Origin: Streptomyces aculeolatus
GTDB taxonomy: Bacteria; Actinomycetota; Actinomycetes; Streptomycetales; Streptomycetaceae
Assembly (NCBI RefSeq): GCF_020400605.1
Contig: NZ_JAINRD010000005.1
Span: 248,001 to 312,000 of the forward strand
Direction: 5' to 3'
DNA: 64,000 nucleotides
Shown: piece by piece, positions 1 through 15,901 of the stretch
How positions within the stretch are numbered: position 1 is the stretch's first letter
Layout of the letters: the number at the start of each line of letters is the position of its first letter
Made by a program: the position numbers and the translations under genes
Notes under the pieces: model-generated
The model's database searches: none
What the model saw: only the letters and a program-made list of their open reading frames with translations
Told to the model about the DNA's origin: nothing

Positions 1-2760
1 GGCGAGCTGCTCCACGCCCTCGCGGAGCGGGGTCGCGCCGAGGCGGACCGCCGTCGCGTGCGCCTCGGCGAGCAGCGGCGCCGCCGTGTCGCGGGCGGCG
101 GGACCGCCGCCGGGGGCGCGGGCGAGCAGCGCCTCAGCCCGGCGGTACGCAAGGTGCGCCAGGGTGTGCGGACGGCCCAGCGGCTCGTACGCCGCGGCGG
201 CCGCCGCCCACACGGCGGGGTCGGCGGCGCCGCGGGCGCGGGCCAGTTCGGCGGCGAAGAGGCGGGCCGACGGCGTCCACAGCGGCCCCTCCGCGGGCAG
301 GTCGGCCGCCTCGTCCGCCAGCCGCGCCACGATCTCCGCGCGCCGCTCCTCCGGCACGCCCGGCACCCCGGCGATGTCCCCCGCCAGCCGCGCCCCGGCG
401 ACGAGCAGCTCCCAGACGTACGTCTCCTGGCCGGGCATCGGCAGCAGCGCGAGGTGCCGCTCCAGCGAGTCGAGCGCCTCCGGCGCCTGGCCCAGCGTCC
501 GCAGCGCGCTCATCTCCACGACGGCGAACGGCAGTTCGTACTGCGGCTCGCCGTCGTTGCGGCCCCGGTAGCGGCGGGCCGCGGCGAGCAGCTCCGGCAC
601 CAGCTCGAACTCGCCGCGCAGCAGCGCGAGCTGGGCGCGCCGCAGCGCCACCGACGCGCCGGTGCGGGAGCCGGCGGCGTGCCGCTTCCACTCCTGGCGC
701 ATCTGCTCGGCGCGGTCCCACTCGCCGAGCGAGGTCAGCGACTCCACGACGTTGAGCGCGGCGAAGGCCGCGGAGTCGTACAGCCCGCGGGCGTACATGT
801 CCTTCATCCCGGCGAGGCCCGCCTCGACCGCCTCCGCGGACCGGCCGGCCTTCTCCAGCGCGTCGCACAGGTTGATGCACGCGCGGCCCATCTGGCGGTC
901 GGCGCCGAGCTGCCCGGCCAGGTCCCGTATCTCGTACAGCTCGGCGATCCACGCGTCGGGGTCGCCCTTCGCCGAGCGCAGCGTGCACAGCGTGATCCGC
1001 GCGCCCAGCTCGACCTCGCCGGCGCCGGCCTGCCGGGCCAGCTCGACGGCCCGCTCGGCGAGCACCATGCTGTCCAGGCTGGAGGCGTGCAGCAGCTCCC
1101 ACATCGCCACCTGCGCGAGGACGTCGGCGTGGGTGGCCGAGGCCGGCAGGTCGCGCACCAGCTCGTGCGCCCGGGTCAGCTCCGCGCGGCCGTCGCCGCG
1201 GCCGGCGAGCGCGATGAGCTTGGATCGCTCCAGCCAGAACCAGGCGGCGCGCAGCGGGTCCTGCGTCTCGTCGACGACCTTGAGGGCCGTCTTGCCGAAC
1301 TTCAGCGCCGACTCCCACTGGTGGTCCAGCCGGGCCGCGAACCCGGCGTGCGCCAGCAGGTCGACCAGGTGCAGCTCGAGCTCCTCCGGCCGGTCCCCGC
1401 AGCCGCACGGCGGATACGACTCCAGGGCGCCCTGCGGCGGGAGCCCGCGGCGCTCCTCCGCCGGCACCTCGTCCCACAGCTCCAGCGCCCGCTCCAGCAG
1501 CTTGAGCTGCTCGGCGTAGGCGTGCCGGGTGCGGGTCTCGCGGGCGGCGTGGAGCACGGCGGGCAGGGCCTTGGCGGCGTCGCGCGCGTAGTACCAGTAG
1601 CTCGCCAGGCGGGTCGCCCGCTCCTCCGCCGCGACCAGCGCGGGGTCGGCCTCCAGGGCCTCCGCGTACCGCCGGCTGAGGCGGGTGCGCTCGCCGGGCA
1701 GCAGGTCGTCGAGCACGGCCTCGCGCAGCAGCGCGTGCCGGAAGCGGTACGCCTCGCCCTCCTCGTCGGGCACCAGCACGTTCGCCCCGACGGCGGCGCG
1801 CAGGCCCTCGATCAGCTCGTCCTCGGCGAGGCCGGAGACGACGGCGAGCAGGGCGTGCGGGACGCGGGCGTTCCGGGCGGCGAGGCGCACGACGCGCTGG
1901 GCGCCCTCGGGCAGCGCCTCGACCCGGACGAGCAGCAGGTCGCGCAGGGAGTCGCTGAGGCGGCCCGCGTCGTCGCTGAGGGCCAGCTCCTCGACGAAGA
2001 AGGGGATGCCCTCGCTGCGCGCGTACACCTCGGCGGTCAGCTCGCGCTCGGGCTCGGCCACGCCGCGGATGCCGGCGAGCTGGCTGCGCACCTCGTCCTC
2101 GCTGAGCCGGGACAGCTCCAGCCGCTGCACGGAGCGCAGCCGGTCCAGCTCGGCGAGGAAGGGGCGCAGCGGATGGCGGCGGTGGACGTCGTCCGAGCGG
2201 TACGTCATGAGGACCACGAGGCGGGCGTCCCGGACCGACCGGACGAGATAGCCGAGCAGCTCGCGGGTGGAGCGGTCCGCCCAGTGCAGGTCCTCCAGGG
2301 CCAGCACCACGGTGCGGCCGGCGGCCAGCCGCTCCAGCAGGCCGACGGTCAGCTCGAAGAGGCGGGCCCGGCTGTCCTGGCCGTGCGGCTCCTCGGCGAC
2401 CGGGCCCAGGTCGGGCAGCAGCCGGGCGAGCACCGGCTCCTGGCCGGCGGCCAGCTCCGTCAGCTCGGCGCCGAGCCGGCGGTGCAGCATGCGCAGGGCG
2501 GTGGCGAACGGCGCGAACGGCAGTCCGTCGGCGCCCAGCTCCAGGCAGCCGCCGACCGCGGTGACCGCGCCGGCGTGCTGCGCCTTCTCCAGGAACTCGT
2601 CCAGCAGCCGGCTCTTGCCGACGCCTGCCTCGCCGCCCACGAGCAGCACCTGCGGCTCGCCGAGGGCGGCGCGGGCGAGCGCGGCATCAAGGGTCTTCAA
2701 CTCGTCGTGACGGCCTGCGAACACCGGGCTGATGGATCGGCTCTGCACAATGTCGAGCAT
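1..2760 (-). CDS. Large ATP-binding LuxR/LAL-type transcriptional regulator, 3' end outside window
   Basis: The minus-strand frame reads open from the window edge to an ATG at 2760 (a GTG at 2772 is in frame; no clear Shine-Dalgarno decides between them). The N-terminus has an AAA/STAND ATPase: Walker A GGEAGVGKS at residues 42-50 and Walker B VVLALEDLHWAD at about 151-162. A long helical, TPR-like stretch with repeated small tandem helices follows. This is the layout of LAL regulators, which end in a LuxR helix-turn-helix; that end lies beyond base 1, so DNA binding is inferred. At least 920 residues fits the family. It starts 34 bases after a small membrane-protein gene on the same strand, so co-transcription is possible. 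The ligand is unknown. Confidence 0.8.
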   Translation of the reverse strand, partial: MLDIVQSRSISPVFAGRHDELKTLDAALARAALGEPQVLLVGGEAGVGKSRLLDEFLEKAQHAGAVTAVGGCLELGADGLPFAPFATALRMLHRRLGAELTELAAGQEPVLARLLPDLGPVAEEPHGQDSRARLFELTVGLLERLAAGRTVVLALEDLHWADRSTRELLGYLVRSVRDARLVVLMTYRSDDVHRRHPLRPFLAELDRLRSVQRLELSRLSEDEVRSQLAGIRGVAEPERELTAEVYARSEGIPFFVEELALSDDAGRLSDSLRDLLLVRVEALPEGAQRVVRLAARNARVPHALLAVVSGLAEDELIEGLRAAVGANVLVPDEEGEAYRFRHALLREAVLDDLLPGERTRLSRRYAEALEADPALVAAEERATRLASYWYYARDAAKALPAVLHAARETRTRHAYAEQLKLLERALELWDEVPAEERRGLPPQGALESYPPCGCGDRPEELELHLVDLLAHAGFAARLDHQWESALKFGKTALKVVDETQDPLRAAWFWLERSKLIALAGRGDGRAELTRAHELVRDLPASATHADVLAQVAMWELLHASSLDSMVLAERAVELARQAGAGEVELGARITLCTLRSAKGDPDAWIAELYEIRDLAGQLGADRQMGRACINLCDALEKAGRSAEAVEAGLAGMKDMYARGLYDSAAFAALNVVESLTSLGEWDRAEQMRQEWKRHAAGSRTGASVALRRAQLALLRGEFELVPELLAAARRYRGRNDGEPQYELPFAVVEMSALRTLGQAPEALDSLERHLALLPMPGQETYVWELLVAGARLAGDIAGVPGVPEERRAEIVARLADEAADLPAEGPLWTPSARLFAAELARARGAADPAVWAAAAAAYEPLGRPHTLAHLAYRRAEALLARAPGGGPAARDTAAPLLAEAHATAVRLGATPLREGVEQLA

Positions 2761-2794
2761 CGCACGCTGCACTGACAGCGTGGAATCGGTTTTC

Positions 2795-3418
<624 letters not shown>

Positions 3419-3474
3419 GCCGCGCACCGTAGGCGGCCCGTCTGAGAGAAGTATGAGTCCGTCTGAGAGTCGTA

Positions 3475-5718
3475 TTAACGGATGGCCGGCTCCTGCGGCA
3501 GCCCGATGTGCTCGGCCGCCGCCGGCTCCCCGGGCCCCTCGACGCCGATGTGCGGCAGCCGCCGCTCCAGCCAGCCCGGCAGCCACCAGTTGGCCCGGCC
3601 CAGCAGGTGCATCAGCGCCGGCACCAGCAGCGTGCGCAGCACGAAGGCGTCCAGCGCCACCGCCGCGGCCAGCGCCACCCCGAACATCGCGATGATCCGG
3701 TCCCCGCCCAGCGCGAACGCGGAGAAGACCGCGATCATGATGAGCGCCGCGCAGTTGATCACCCGGCCGGTCTCGGCGAGCCCGACCCGGACCGCCCGCC
3801 GGTTGTCGCGGGTCGCCCGCCACTCCTCGTACATCCGGCTGACCAGGAAGACCTGGTAGTCCATCGAGAGCCCGAAGAGCACGGAGATCATGATCACCGG
3901 CAGGAACGGCTCGATCGGCCCGGTGGCGCCGAGCCCCAGCAGCCCGCTCCCCCAGCCCCACTGGAAGACCGCCACCACCACCCCGAAGGACGAGGTCACG
4001 GCCAGCACGTTCATCAGCGCGGCCTTCAGCGGCACGCCCACGCTGCGGAACGCCACCAGCAGCAGCACGCAGCCCAGCGCGATCACGACGCCGCCGAAGA
4101 GCGGCAGCTTGCCGACGATCACCTCGGCGAAGTCGTCCTGGCCCGCGGTTATCCCGCCGACGTGCACCTCCATCGACGTACCGTCGGCGGCCTCCGGCAG
4201 CACGTCGGTGCGCAGCCGGTCCACCAGGTCCGACGTCGCCTCGTCCTGCGGCGCGGTTTCCGGGGTGACGGTGATCATCCCGGTGCCGCCGCCCTGCCCG
4301 TGCACCGCGGCGGTGGCGTCGGCGACCCCCGGTGTGCCGCGCAGCGTCTCAGGCAGCGAGTCGAAGGCCACCCGGTCGCCCGCGCCGTCGAGCTGGGCGA
4401 CGAGGGTGAGCGGGCCGTTGCTGCCCGGGCCGAAGCCCTCGGCCATCAGGTCGTACGCCTGCCTGGTGGTGGCGCTCGCGGGATGGTTGCCCTGGTCGGA
4501 GCTGCCCAGGTGGAGCGCGGCGACGGGCAGCGCGAGGACGCCCATCAGCACCAGCGCGAGCGCGCCCAGCAGCCGCGGCCGGCGCTGCACCAGGACCGCC
4601 CAGCGGGCGGCGAGCCCGCGCGGTACCTCGGGCCGCGGGCCGTTCTCGACGAGCGCGCGCCGCTCGCGGCGGCTGAGCGCCTTCATCCCGATGACGCCGA
4701 GCAGCGCCGGCAGCAGCGTGATCGAGGCGGCGACGGTGAGGACGACGGTCAGCGAGGCGGCGACGGCGACGCCGGTGAGGAAGTTCAGCCGCAGCACGAG
4801 CATGCCGAGCAGCGCGATGCACACGGTGACGCCGGCGAAGACCACGGCCCGCCCGGCCGTGGCCACGGCGCGCTGCGCGGCCTCGCCGACGGGCAGTCCC
4901 TCGCGCAGGCCGCGGCGGTGTCTGGTGACGATGAACAGGGCGTAGTCGATGCCGACGCCGAGGCCGACGAGCATGCCGAGCATGGGCGCGAAGTCGGCGA
5001 CGGCCATGGCGTGGCCGAGGAGGGTCACGCACCAGTACGCCGTGCCGACGCCGACGAGCGCGGTCGCGATCGGCAGCGCCATCGCGGCGAGCGAGCCGAA
5101 CGCGACGAAGAGCACGACCGCCGCGACGACCACCCCGACGGCCTCGCCGTAGTGCACGGACGGCGCCTGGAGCAGCCCGGCCCCGGGGCCGCCCACGGCG
5201 ACCTCCAGCCCGTCGCCCGCGGCCCCCTCGGCGGCGTCGACGACCTTGCGGACGTCGCCGGTCGCCATGTCGTCCACGGCGCCGTCGTACGTCACCGTGG
5301 CGTACGCCGTGCGCCCGTCGGCGCTGACCGCGCCGCCCTCGCCGCCGCCGGACCCGGTGGCCGTGCCGGGGACGCCGCCGGGGTCCGCGGCGTACGAGCC
5401 GTCGGGACCTGACACGTCCGCGACCCCCGGCAGCCCGGCGATCTCCGTCAGCGCCGCGTCCACCCGCTCGGTGACCTGCGCGTCGCGCACGCCGCCGGCG
5501 TCGTGCCAGACGACGGTGTCCGCGGCGCCGTCGAGGCCGGGGAACGCCTCGGCCATGAGCACCTGGGCCCGCCCGGACTCGGTGCCGGGCACGTCGTAGT
5601 CGTTCGAGTACGCGGGGCCCAGCAGGGCCGCCGCGACGGCCGTGCCGGCGAAGGCGGCGAGCCAGAGCAGGACGACGACCAGGCGGCGGCGTAGACACCA
5701 CCGGGCGAGACCGGACAC
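3475..5718 (-). CDS. MMPL (RND superfamily) membrane transporter
   Basis: A 747-residue protein with the duplicated MMPL layout: an N-terminal membrane helix (RRLVVVLLWLAAFAGT), a large extracytoplasmic loop, a block of helices at about 190-345, a second loop, and a second helix block at about 530-715. The sequence MLVGLGVGIDYALFIVTRHR and its second-half counterpart FGLSMDYQVFLVSRMYEEW are the paired signatures that carry the proton-relay aspartates in this family. Such proteins export lipids, siderophores or antibiotics; the substrate cannot be read here. It starts at ATG 5718 behind a palindromic candidate operator, with no regulator gene adjacent upstream. Confidence 0.93.
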   Translation of the reverse strand: MSGLARWCLRRRLVVVLLWLAAFAGTAVAAALLGPAYSNDYDVPGTESGRAQVLMAEAFPGLDGAADTVVWHDAGGVRDAQVTERVDAALTEIAGLPGVADVSGPDGSYAADPGGVPGTATGSGGGEGGAVSADGRTAYATVTYDGAVDDMATGDVRKVVDAAEGAAGDGLEVAVGGPGAGLLQAPSVHYGEAVGVVVAAVVLFVAFGSLAAMALPIATALVGVGTAYWCVTLLGHAMAVADFAPMLGMLVGLGVGIDYALFIVTRHRRGLREGLPVGEAAQRAVATAGRAVVFAGVTVCIALLGMLVLRLNFLTGVAVAASLTVVLTVAASITLLPALLGVIGMKALSRRERRALVENGPRPEVPRGLAARWAVLVQRRPRLLGALALVLMGVLALPVAALHLGSSDQGNHPASATTRQAYDLMAEGFGPGSNGPLTLVAQLDGAGDRVAFDSLPETLRGTPGVADATAAVHGQGGGTGMITVTPETAPQDEATSDLVDRLRTDVLPEAADGTSMEVHVGGITAGQDDFAEVIVGKLPLFGGVVIALGCVLLLVAFRSVGVPLKAALMNVLAVTSSFGVVVAVFQWGWGSGLLGLGATGPIEPFLPVIMISVLFGLSMDYQVFLVSRMYEEWRATRDNRRAVRVGLAETGRVINCAALIMIAVFSAFALGGDRIIAMFGVALAAAVALDAFVLRTLLVPALMHLLGRANWWLPGWLERRLPHIGVEGPGEPAAAEHIGLPQEPAIR

Positions 5719-5775
5719 GGGCGGCTCCCTGGGATTTTCACGATCTTTCAGGGAGGTTCGCCCTCAAAGACTCCT

Positions 5776-5803
5776 GCACCTGCGCTGCCACTGTTACAGG
5801 TGC
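5776..5803. promoter_or_regulatory. Inverted-repeat candidate operator upstream of the MMPL gene
   Basis: GCACCTG (5776-5782) and CAGGTGC (5797-5803) form a perfect 7-base inverted repeat. A smaller palindrome, CTGTTACAG (5791-5799), overlaps the right arm. The site lies 58-85 bases upstream of the MMPL start, where a TetR-like repressor of an efflux pump would bind. The assignment rests on position and symmetry only. Confidence 0.35.
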
Positions 5804-5825
5804 GGGAGATCGTTTGTCCGGTCAG

Positions 5826-5842
5826 TGGTGTTTTTCACACCA
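5826..5842 (-). terminator. Hairpin just after the gatB stop codon
   Basis: TGGTGT (5826-5831) and ACACCA (5837-5842) pair across a five-base loop directly next to the gatB stop. Read on the minus strand it is a short hairpin without a U tract, so termination is likely but not certain. Confidence 0.45.
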
Positions 5843-7336
5843 TCAGTCCGCTACGCCCAACTTCTCCATGATCAGCTCCCGGGCCCTGGCGGCGTCCGCC
5901 TGGCCGCGGGTGGCCTTCATGACCGCGCCGACGAGCGCGCCCGCCGCCTGCACCTTGCCGCCGCGGACCTTGTCCGCGATGGCCGGGTTGGCGGCGATGG
6001 CCTCGTCGACCGCGGCGCCGAGCGCGCCCTCGTCCTTGACTATGGCCAGACCGCGCTTGTCGACCACCTCGTCGGGAGCACCCTCGCCGTCGAGGACGCC
6101 GGTGATGACCTGGCGGGCCAGCTTGTCGTTCAGCTTGCCCTCGGCGACCAGCGCCGCGACCCGCGCGACCTGCTCGGGCGTGATCGCCAGCGCGGCCAGC
6201 TCGACGCCGTCCTCGTTGGCCCGCCGCGCCAGCTCGCCCATCCACCACTTGCGGGCCGCCGTGGCGTCCGCGCCCGCGTCCATGGTGGCGACGATCGGGC
6301 CGATGGCGCCGGCGTTGAGGATGGACTGCATGTCGTGCGCGGAGACGCCCCACTCCTCGCGCAGCCGGTTGCGGCGCAGCCGCGGCAGCTCCGGCAGCCC
6401 GGCGCGCAGCTTCTCCACCCAGTCGCGGGCGGGTGCGACGGGCACGAGGTCGGGCTCGGGGAAGTAGCGGTAGTCCTCCGCCTCCTCCTTCGTCCGGCCC
6501 GAGGTGGTGGTGCCGGTGTCCTCGTGGAAGTGCCGGGTCTCCTGGACGATCTTGCCGCCGCCGTCGAGGACCTCGGCGTGCCGGACGACCTCGGAGCGCA
6601 CCGCGCGCTCGACGCTGCGCAGCGAGTTGACGTTCTTCGTCTCGCTGCGGGTGCCGAAGACGGTGGCGCCGGCGGGCATCAGCGACAGGTTCACGTCGCA
6701 GCGCATCTGGCCCTGCTCCATGCGGGCCTCGGAGACGCCGAGGGCCTTGATCAGCTCCCGCAGCTCGGCCACGTACGCCTTGGCGACCTCGGGCGCCTTG
6801 GCGCCGGCGCCGGTGATCGGCTTGGTGACGATCTCGATCAGCGGGATGCCGGCCCGGTTGTAGTCCAGCAGCGAGTGCGAGGCGCCGTGGATCCGGCCGG
6901 TGGCGCCGCCCACGTGCGTGGACTTGCCGGTGTCCTCCTCCATGTGGGCGCGCTCGATCTCGACCCGGAAGACCTCGCCGTCGACCTCGATGTCGAGGTA
7001 GCCGTCGTACGCGATGGGCTCGTCGTACTGCGAGGTCTGGAAGTTCTTCGGCATGTCCGGATAGAAGTAGTTCTTCCGGGCGAAGCGGCACCACTCGGCG
7101 ATCTCGCAGTTGAGCGCCAGGCCGATCTTGACCGCGGACTCCACGCCCGTCTCGTTGACCACCGGCAGCGCGCCGGGCAGGCCGAGACAGACGGGGCAGG
7201 TCTGGGTGTTCGCGCCGGCGCCCAGCGCGGTGGCGCAGCCGCAGAACATCTTGGTCGCGGTGCCGAGCTCGACGTGGACCTCCAGGCCCAGCACCGGCTC
7301 GTACGTCGCGAGGGCGTCCTCGTACGTGACAGTCAC
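5843..7336 (-). CDS. gatB: Asp-tRNA(Asn)/Glu-tRNA(Gln) amidotransferase subunit B
   Basis: GatB is the tRNA-binding and kinase subunit of the GatCAB amidotransferase. This enzyme converts misacylated Glu-tRNA(Gln) and Asp-tRNA(Asn) to Gln- and Asn-tRNA in the cytoplasm. The 497 residues are full length. The GatB signature [19 protein letters not shown] near the N-terminus and [14 protein letters not shown], with its Zn-type cysteines, are intact; the C-terminal YqeY-like tail (residues about 350-497) is present. The start is GTG at 7336. It is the last gene of the gat cluster, 37 bases after the small 79-residue gene. Confidence 0.97.
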   Translation of the reverse strand: MTVTYEDALATYEPVLGLEVHVELGTATKMFCGCATALGAGANTQTCPVCLGLPGALPVVNETGVESAVKIGLALNCEIAEWCRFARKNYFYPDMPKNFQTSQYDEPIAYDGYLDIEVDGEVFRVEIERAHMEEDTGKSTHVGGATGRIHGASHSLLDYNRAGIPLIEIVTKPITGAGAKAPEVAKAYVAELRELIKALGVSEARMEQGQMRCDVNLSLMPAGATVFGTRSETKNVNSLRSVERAVRSEVVRHAEVLDGGGKIVQETRHFHEDTGTTTSGRTKEEAEDYRYFPEPDLVPVAPARDWVEKLRAGLPELPRLRRNRLREEWGVSAHDMQSILNAGAIGPIVATMDAGADATAARKWWMGELARRANEDGVELAALAITPEQVARVAALVAEGKLNDKLARQVITGVLDGEGAPDEVVDKRGLAIVKDEGALGAAVDEAIAANPAIADKVRGGKVQAAGALVGAVMKATRGQADAARARELIMEKLGVAD

Positions 7337-7373
7337 AGCTCTCTTCCAGCCTCTCGACCCCGGCGCGGCCCGC

Positions 7374-7609
7374 TCAGCCGGCGAGGATGTCGTCGTCGTT
7401 CATCCGGCGCAGCTCACGCACCAGCAGGGCGACACCGGTGGCCATGGAGGCGGCGGACACCAGGGCGTCGAGCTGCCGCAGCCGGTCGTCCTCGAAGCGC
7501 GCCTGCTTCATCTGCTTGGCGATGCCGATCGCGCCGAAGAGCGTCGACGTGAGGGAGACGTACAGACCGGTCTTGGACTTCTTGAAGTCCTTGGCCTTGG
7601 CGAACTTGC

Positions 7610-7613
<4 letters not shown>
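7374..7613 (-). CDS. Small conserved hypothetical protein inside the gat operon
   Basis: A 79-residue protein starting [10 protein letters not shown] at ATG 7613. Its start overlaps the gatA stop by four bases (ATGA), so it is probably translationally coupled to gatA. The N-terminus is basic, the middle ([16 protein letters not shown]) is moderately hydrophobic, and the C-terminus is helical and acidic. No known domain. A small gene lies at this place in other Streptomyces as I recall (between gatA and gatB in S. coelicolor), which supports it being real. The function is unknown; a structural or assembly role with GatCAB is only a guess. Confidence 0.75.
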
Positions 7614-9114
<1,501 letters not shown>

Positions 9115-9118
<4 letters not shown>

Positions 9119-9411
9119 TCCTCCCCCAGGATCTGCGGCACCTTGAAACGCTGCTGCTCCTGCGCGGGCGCGCCGGAGAGCGCCTGCTGCGCGGTCAGGC
9201 TCGGCCGGACGGCGTCCGGGCGCATGACGTTCGTCAGGGGCAGCGGGTGGCTGGTCGGCGGTACGTCCTCGCCGGCCACGTCGGCGACGCGGGCGACCGC
9301 GCCGATGATGGCGTCGAGCTGGCCGGCGAAGTGGTCCAGCTCCTCGCCGCTCAGCTCCAGGCGCGCCAGCCGGGCGAGGTGGGCGACCTCCTCGCGCGTG
9401 ATGCCAGGCAT
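9115..9411 (-). CDS. gatC: Glutamyl-tRNA(Gln) amidotransferase subunit C
   Basis: GatC is the small subunit that wraps around and stabilises GatA-GatB. I chose ATG 9411 ([20 protein letters not shown], 98 residues) because a GAGG ribosome-binding site lies nine bases upstream. The in-frame ATG at 9420 would abut that site, and the longer frame goes to 9426. The C-terminus ends with the family's [10 protein letters not shown] motif. It is the first gene of the gat cluster. Confidence 0.95.
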
Positions 9412-9580
9412 GCGGGTCATCCTCACAGGGTGGTGTGACGGTTTCGGGGCAATCCTATGGGGCGCGGGGCGGTGCGCCCGACCGGGTTTCCCGGCGGGGC
9501 GGTTCCGGCCGCCCGTACGGCCGCCCCGGCCGTACCGAACACTTCGGCGGCCGCGGTGCGCTACTGCGCCCCGCCGCGGG

Positions 9581-11752
9581 TCACTTCACCGGCTTCACCG
9601 GCTCCTCGGCCTCGTCCGGCTGCTGCGCGGCACCGGCCGCCGCCGGCTCGCCCGCCGCGGCGCGCGCCGCGCCCGCCACGGCCGGCGCGGCCGCCGCGGC
9701 CGGCAGGGCCCTGGCCCCGGCGGGGCCGGGGCCGCGGGCGCGCAGCCACGCCGTGGTCTCCTGCGGCGGCATGGCGGCGGCGACGAGCCAGCCCTGCACC
9801 GCGTCGCAGCCCAGGTCGCGCAGGTGCTCCCAGGTCTCGTCGTCCTCGACGCCCTCGGCGACGACGCGCAGGCCCAGCGAGTGCGCGAGGTCGACGGTGC
9901 AGCGGACGATCTCCAGGTCCTCCGGGTCGACGGCGAGCCGGGCCACGAAGGAGCGGTCGATCTTCAACTCGCTGACCGGCAGCCGGCGCAGATGGACCAG
10001 CGAGGAGTAGCCGGTGCCGAAGTCGTCGAGGGACATCTTCACGCCGTGCCCGGTGAGTCCCGCGAGGGTGTCGGCCGCGCGCTGCGGGTCCTCCAGCAGC
10101 ACGTGCTCCGTTATCTCCAGCTGGAGCGCGCCGGGCGGTACGCCGTGCCGGGCGAGGCGGGCGGCGACGGCGCCGGCGAAGCCGGGCGTGTGCACGTCGC
10201 GCGGCGAGACGTTGACGGCGACCGGGACCTGGAGGCCGGCGGCGCGCCAGTCGGCGACCTGGGCGAGCGCGGTCTCCAGCACGTACTCGGTGAGCACCGG
10301 CATCAGGCCCGAGGTCTCGGCGATGGCGATGAACTCCTCGGGACTGACGTGCCCGCGCTCGGGGTGCGCCCAGCGCACCAGCGCCTCCAGGCCGACGACG
10401 CGGCCGTCGAAGCCGACTTTCGGCTGGTAGTGCAGGGCCACCTCGCGGGCCTGGAGCGCGCGGCGCAGGTCGCCCAGCAGGCCGAGCCGGTCGGGGGTGT
10501 TGCCGTCGCGGCGGGCCTCGTAGACCTCGACGCCGCTGCGGTCCCGCTTGGCCTGGTACATCGCCACGTCGGCGCGCTGGAGCAGGCCCTCGGTCTCGGT
10601 GGCGTGCTCGGGGTAGACGGCGACGCCGGCGCTGGCCTCCAGCACCAGGCTCATCCCGTCGAGGTCGAGCGGGGAGCCGAGGGCGGCGACGAGCGTACGG
10701 GCCACGCGCTGGGCGCTGGTGGCGGAGTCGGTCAGCGGGATGAGCACGGCGAACTCGTCGCCGCCGAGGCGGGCGGCCTCGGCGCCGCGGGGCAGCGCGA
10801 GCCGCAGCCGGCCGGCGAGTTGGAGCAGCAGCCGGTCGCCGGCGCGGTGGCCGAGGGTGTCGTTGACGGCGCGGAAGCGGTCGAGGTCGATGAGGACGAG
10901 GGCGGCGCGGCGGCCCGTGCTCTCGGCCTCGCCGAGGGCGTGCCGGGTGCGGTCGAGCAGCCACTGGCGGTTGGGCAGCCCGGTGAGCGGGTCGCGCAGT
11001 TGCTCCTCGGCGCGGGCGCGGGCCATCCACAGGCTGGAGTCGAGCGCGATGAGCGGCACGGCGAACAGGGGCAGCAGGGCCGGGGTGTTGACGGCCACGA
11101 CGATGATGAGCGGCGCGATGCCGAGCAGCGCGGCGCCGCCCAGGCCCTGCCGGGTGAGGGCGGCGCGGGCGAGCGGGCCGGGGCCGTCGCGGTGGCCGGG
11201 GGTGGCGTACCAGGTGAGCACGCGGGTGACCAGGGCGTACGACAGGGCGGCGGCGATCAGGTCGGGCAGCACGTACAGGTCCCAGCTGCCCGGCTGCCAG
11301 GGCTGCTCGACCGTGGGGTGCTGGCCGCAGATCCACAGCACGAAGACGGCCGTCGAGATGCCGAGGATCTCGACGGCCCCGTGCAGCGGCGCCGGGCGGC
11401 GGTGCGGGCGGCGCACGAGGGCGACCGCCAGGATGACGAGCAGGCTGATGACGACGGCCGGGGTCCAGCCGTAGAGCAGCAGCACGGCGAGCGTGAGCGC
11501 GGCTGCGGAACCGTTCCCCCCGGACCAGCGGTCGCGGCCGGGTGCGACCAGATGGGCGATGAGGACGGCCGTCAGGACGACCAGGCCCCAGCCCGCGGTG
11601 CCGCGCGGGAAGAGCGCGTGGTCCTGCCGCAGCCCGTGCAGCACGCCGATGACGAACACCAGGCCGCCGGCGGACTGCACCAGCCACGGCAGGGCGGGCA
11701 GCACCAACCGGCGCAGCACCGGCGCCGGTTCCGTGCTCTCCGTCGGTCGCAT
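9581..11752 (-). CDS. rmdB: GGDEF-EAL cyclic di-GMP enzyme, RmdB-like membrane protein
   Basis: A 723-residue protein from ATG 11752 ([10 protein letters not shown], with GAGAGG upstream); a longer frame reaches 11800. The first 250 residues contain about eight to ten hydrophobic helices. A GGDEF domain follows with an intact [12 protein letters not shown] active site, then an EAL domain with [21 protein letters not shown] and the catalytic [10 protein letters not shown] motif. Both a diguanylate cyclase and a phosphodiesterase therefore look competent. Next to ligA and gat in S. coelicolor sits RmdB (SCO5495, from memory), a membrane c-di-GMP phosphodiesterase acting in development, so orthology is inferred from architecture and position. 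Confidence 0.85.
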   Translation of the reverse strand: MRPTESTEPAPVLRRLVLPALPWLVQSAGGLVFVIGVLHGLRQDHALFPRGTAGWGLVVLTAVLIAHLVAPGRDRWSGGNGSAAALTLAVLLLYGWTPAVVISLLVILAVALVRRPHRRPAPLHGAVEILGISTAVFVLWICGQHPTVEQPWQPGSWDLYVLPDLIAAALSYALVTRVLTWYATPGHRDGPGPLARAALTRQGLGGAALLGIAPLIIVVAVNTPALLPLFAVPLIALDSSLWMARARAEEQLRDPLTGLPNRQWLLDRTRHALGEAESTGRRAALVLIDLDRFRAVNDTLGHRAGDRLLLQLAGRLRLALPRGAEAARLGGDEFAVLIPLTDSATSAQRVARTLVAALGSPLDLDGMSLVLEASAGVAVYPEHATETEGLLQRADVAMYQAKRDRSGVEVYEARRDGNTPDRLGLLGDLRRALQAREVALHYQPKVGFDGRVVGLEALVRWAHPERGHVSPEEFIAIAETSGLMPVLTEYVLETALAQVADWRAAGLQVPVAVNVSPRDVHTPGFAGAVAARLARHGVPPGALQLEITEHVLLEDPQRAADTLAGLTGHGVKMSLDDFGTGYSSLVHLRRLPVSELKIDRSFVARLAVDPEDLEIVRCTVDLAHSLGLRVVAEGVEDDETWEHLRDLGCDAVQGWLVAAAMPPQETTAWLRARGPGPAGARALPAAAAAPAVAGAARAAAGEPAAAGAAQQPDEAEEPVKPVK

Positions 11753-11902
11753 CCCGTCCCTCTCACCGCCTGGGGCGCGCGTCGGCGCGCCCGTCCACAC
11801 TAGGCCGCGAAAGGCGGTCTGGGGCGGCGATCGGCTGCGGTCGCCCGATTACCCCCGACTCGCCGGGTTTCGGTCACCACTCGAACAGCCGGGCCCCGGC
11901 GG

Positions 11903-15146
<3,244 letters not shown>

Positions 15147-15178
15147 GAGGGTGAGGGTATGCCGACCCGCCCGCCCCG

Positions 15179-15889
15179 CTACGGACCGGGGCGTACGGAG
15201 ACGTCGGTGAGCTGGGCGTCGCGCGGCAGGTCCAGGGCCGTCAGCAGGGTCGTCGCCACCGACTCGGGGTCGATCCAGCGCCCCGGCTCGTACTCCCGGC
15301 CCTCCTGGCGGTGCACCTTGGCCTGCATCGGCGTGGCCGTGCGGCCCGGGTAGACCGTGGTGACCCGCACGCCGCTGCCGGCCTCCTCCGCGCGCAGCGC
15401 GTCGGCCAGCGCCTTCAGCCCGTGCTTGCTCGCGCCGTACGCGCCCCACCCGGGCCCCGCGCTCAGCCCGGCACCGGAGTTGACGAACACCACGTGCCCC
15501 CGCGCCGCCCGCAGCCGCGGCAGCAGCAGCCGGGTCAGCTCGGCCGGCCCGGTCAGGTTGACGGCCAGCGTCTCCGCCCAGACCTTCGGGGTGGTCTCGG
15601 CGACCGGCCCCAGCTCCACCACGCCCGCGACGTGCACCAGCGCGTCGAGCGCGGCCGGCAGCTCCTGCTCCGCCAGCGCGTCCGCCAGGCCGCCCGGCTC
15701 GCCGAGGTCGGCCACCACCGTGCGCGCCCCGGGGAAGCGCTCCGTCAGCTCCGCGGCGCGCGCCGGGCTGCGGACGAGGAACCAGAGGCCCGCCGGCCCG
15801 CGCGCGGCCAGCCGCCGCGCCAGCGCCTCGCCGATGCCGGAGCCGGCTCCCGTGATCAGATACGTGGTGGCAGGGGTGTTCTCGCTCAT
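15179..15889 (-). CDS. Short-chain dehydrogenase/reductase family oxidoreductase
   Basis: A 236-residue classical SDR. The N-terminal Rossmann motif is TGAGSGIGEALARRLA, the NAG-type strand is HVAGVVELG, and the active-site Ser (VFVNSGAGLSAGPGWG) and YGASKHGLKAL (Tyr-x-x-x-Lys) are intact, so it should be an active NAD(P)-dependent reductase. The substrate is not readable. It lies 12 bases upstream of nothing on its own strand but follows the LOG-family gene (stop 15902) on the minus strand, and the MetE-like gene follows 32 bases on. Confidence 0.93.
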   Translation of the reverse strand: MSENTPATTYLITGAGSGIGEALARRLAARGPAGLWFLVRSPARAAELTERFPGARTVVADLGEPGGLADALAEQELPAALDALVHVAGVVELGPVAETTPKVWAETLAVNLTGPAELTRLLLPRLRAARGHVVFVNSGAGLSAGPGWGAYGASKHGLKALADALRAEEAGSGVRVTTVYPGRTATPMQAKVHRQEGREYEPGRWIDPESVATTLLTALDLPRDAQLTDVSVRPGP

Positions 15890-15901
15890 GCGGTCATCCT
15901 G

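Noticed and set aside
58..2775. Long plus-strand ORF opposite the LAL regulator
   Set aside because: Its translation is low-complexity Arg/Gly/Leu-rich, while the minus frame gives Walker A and B motifs; it is an antisense shadow of GC-rich DNA.
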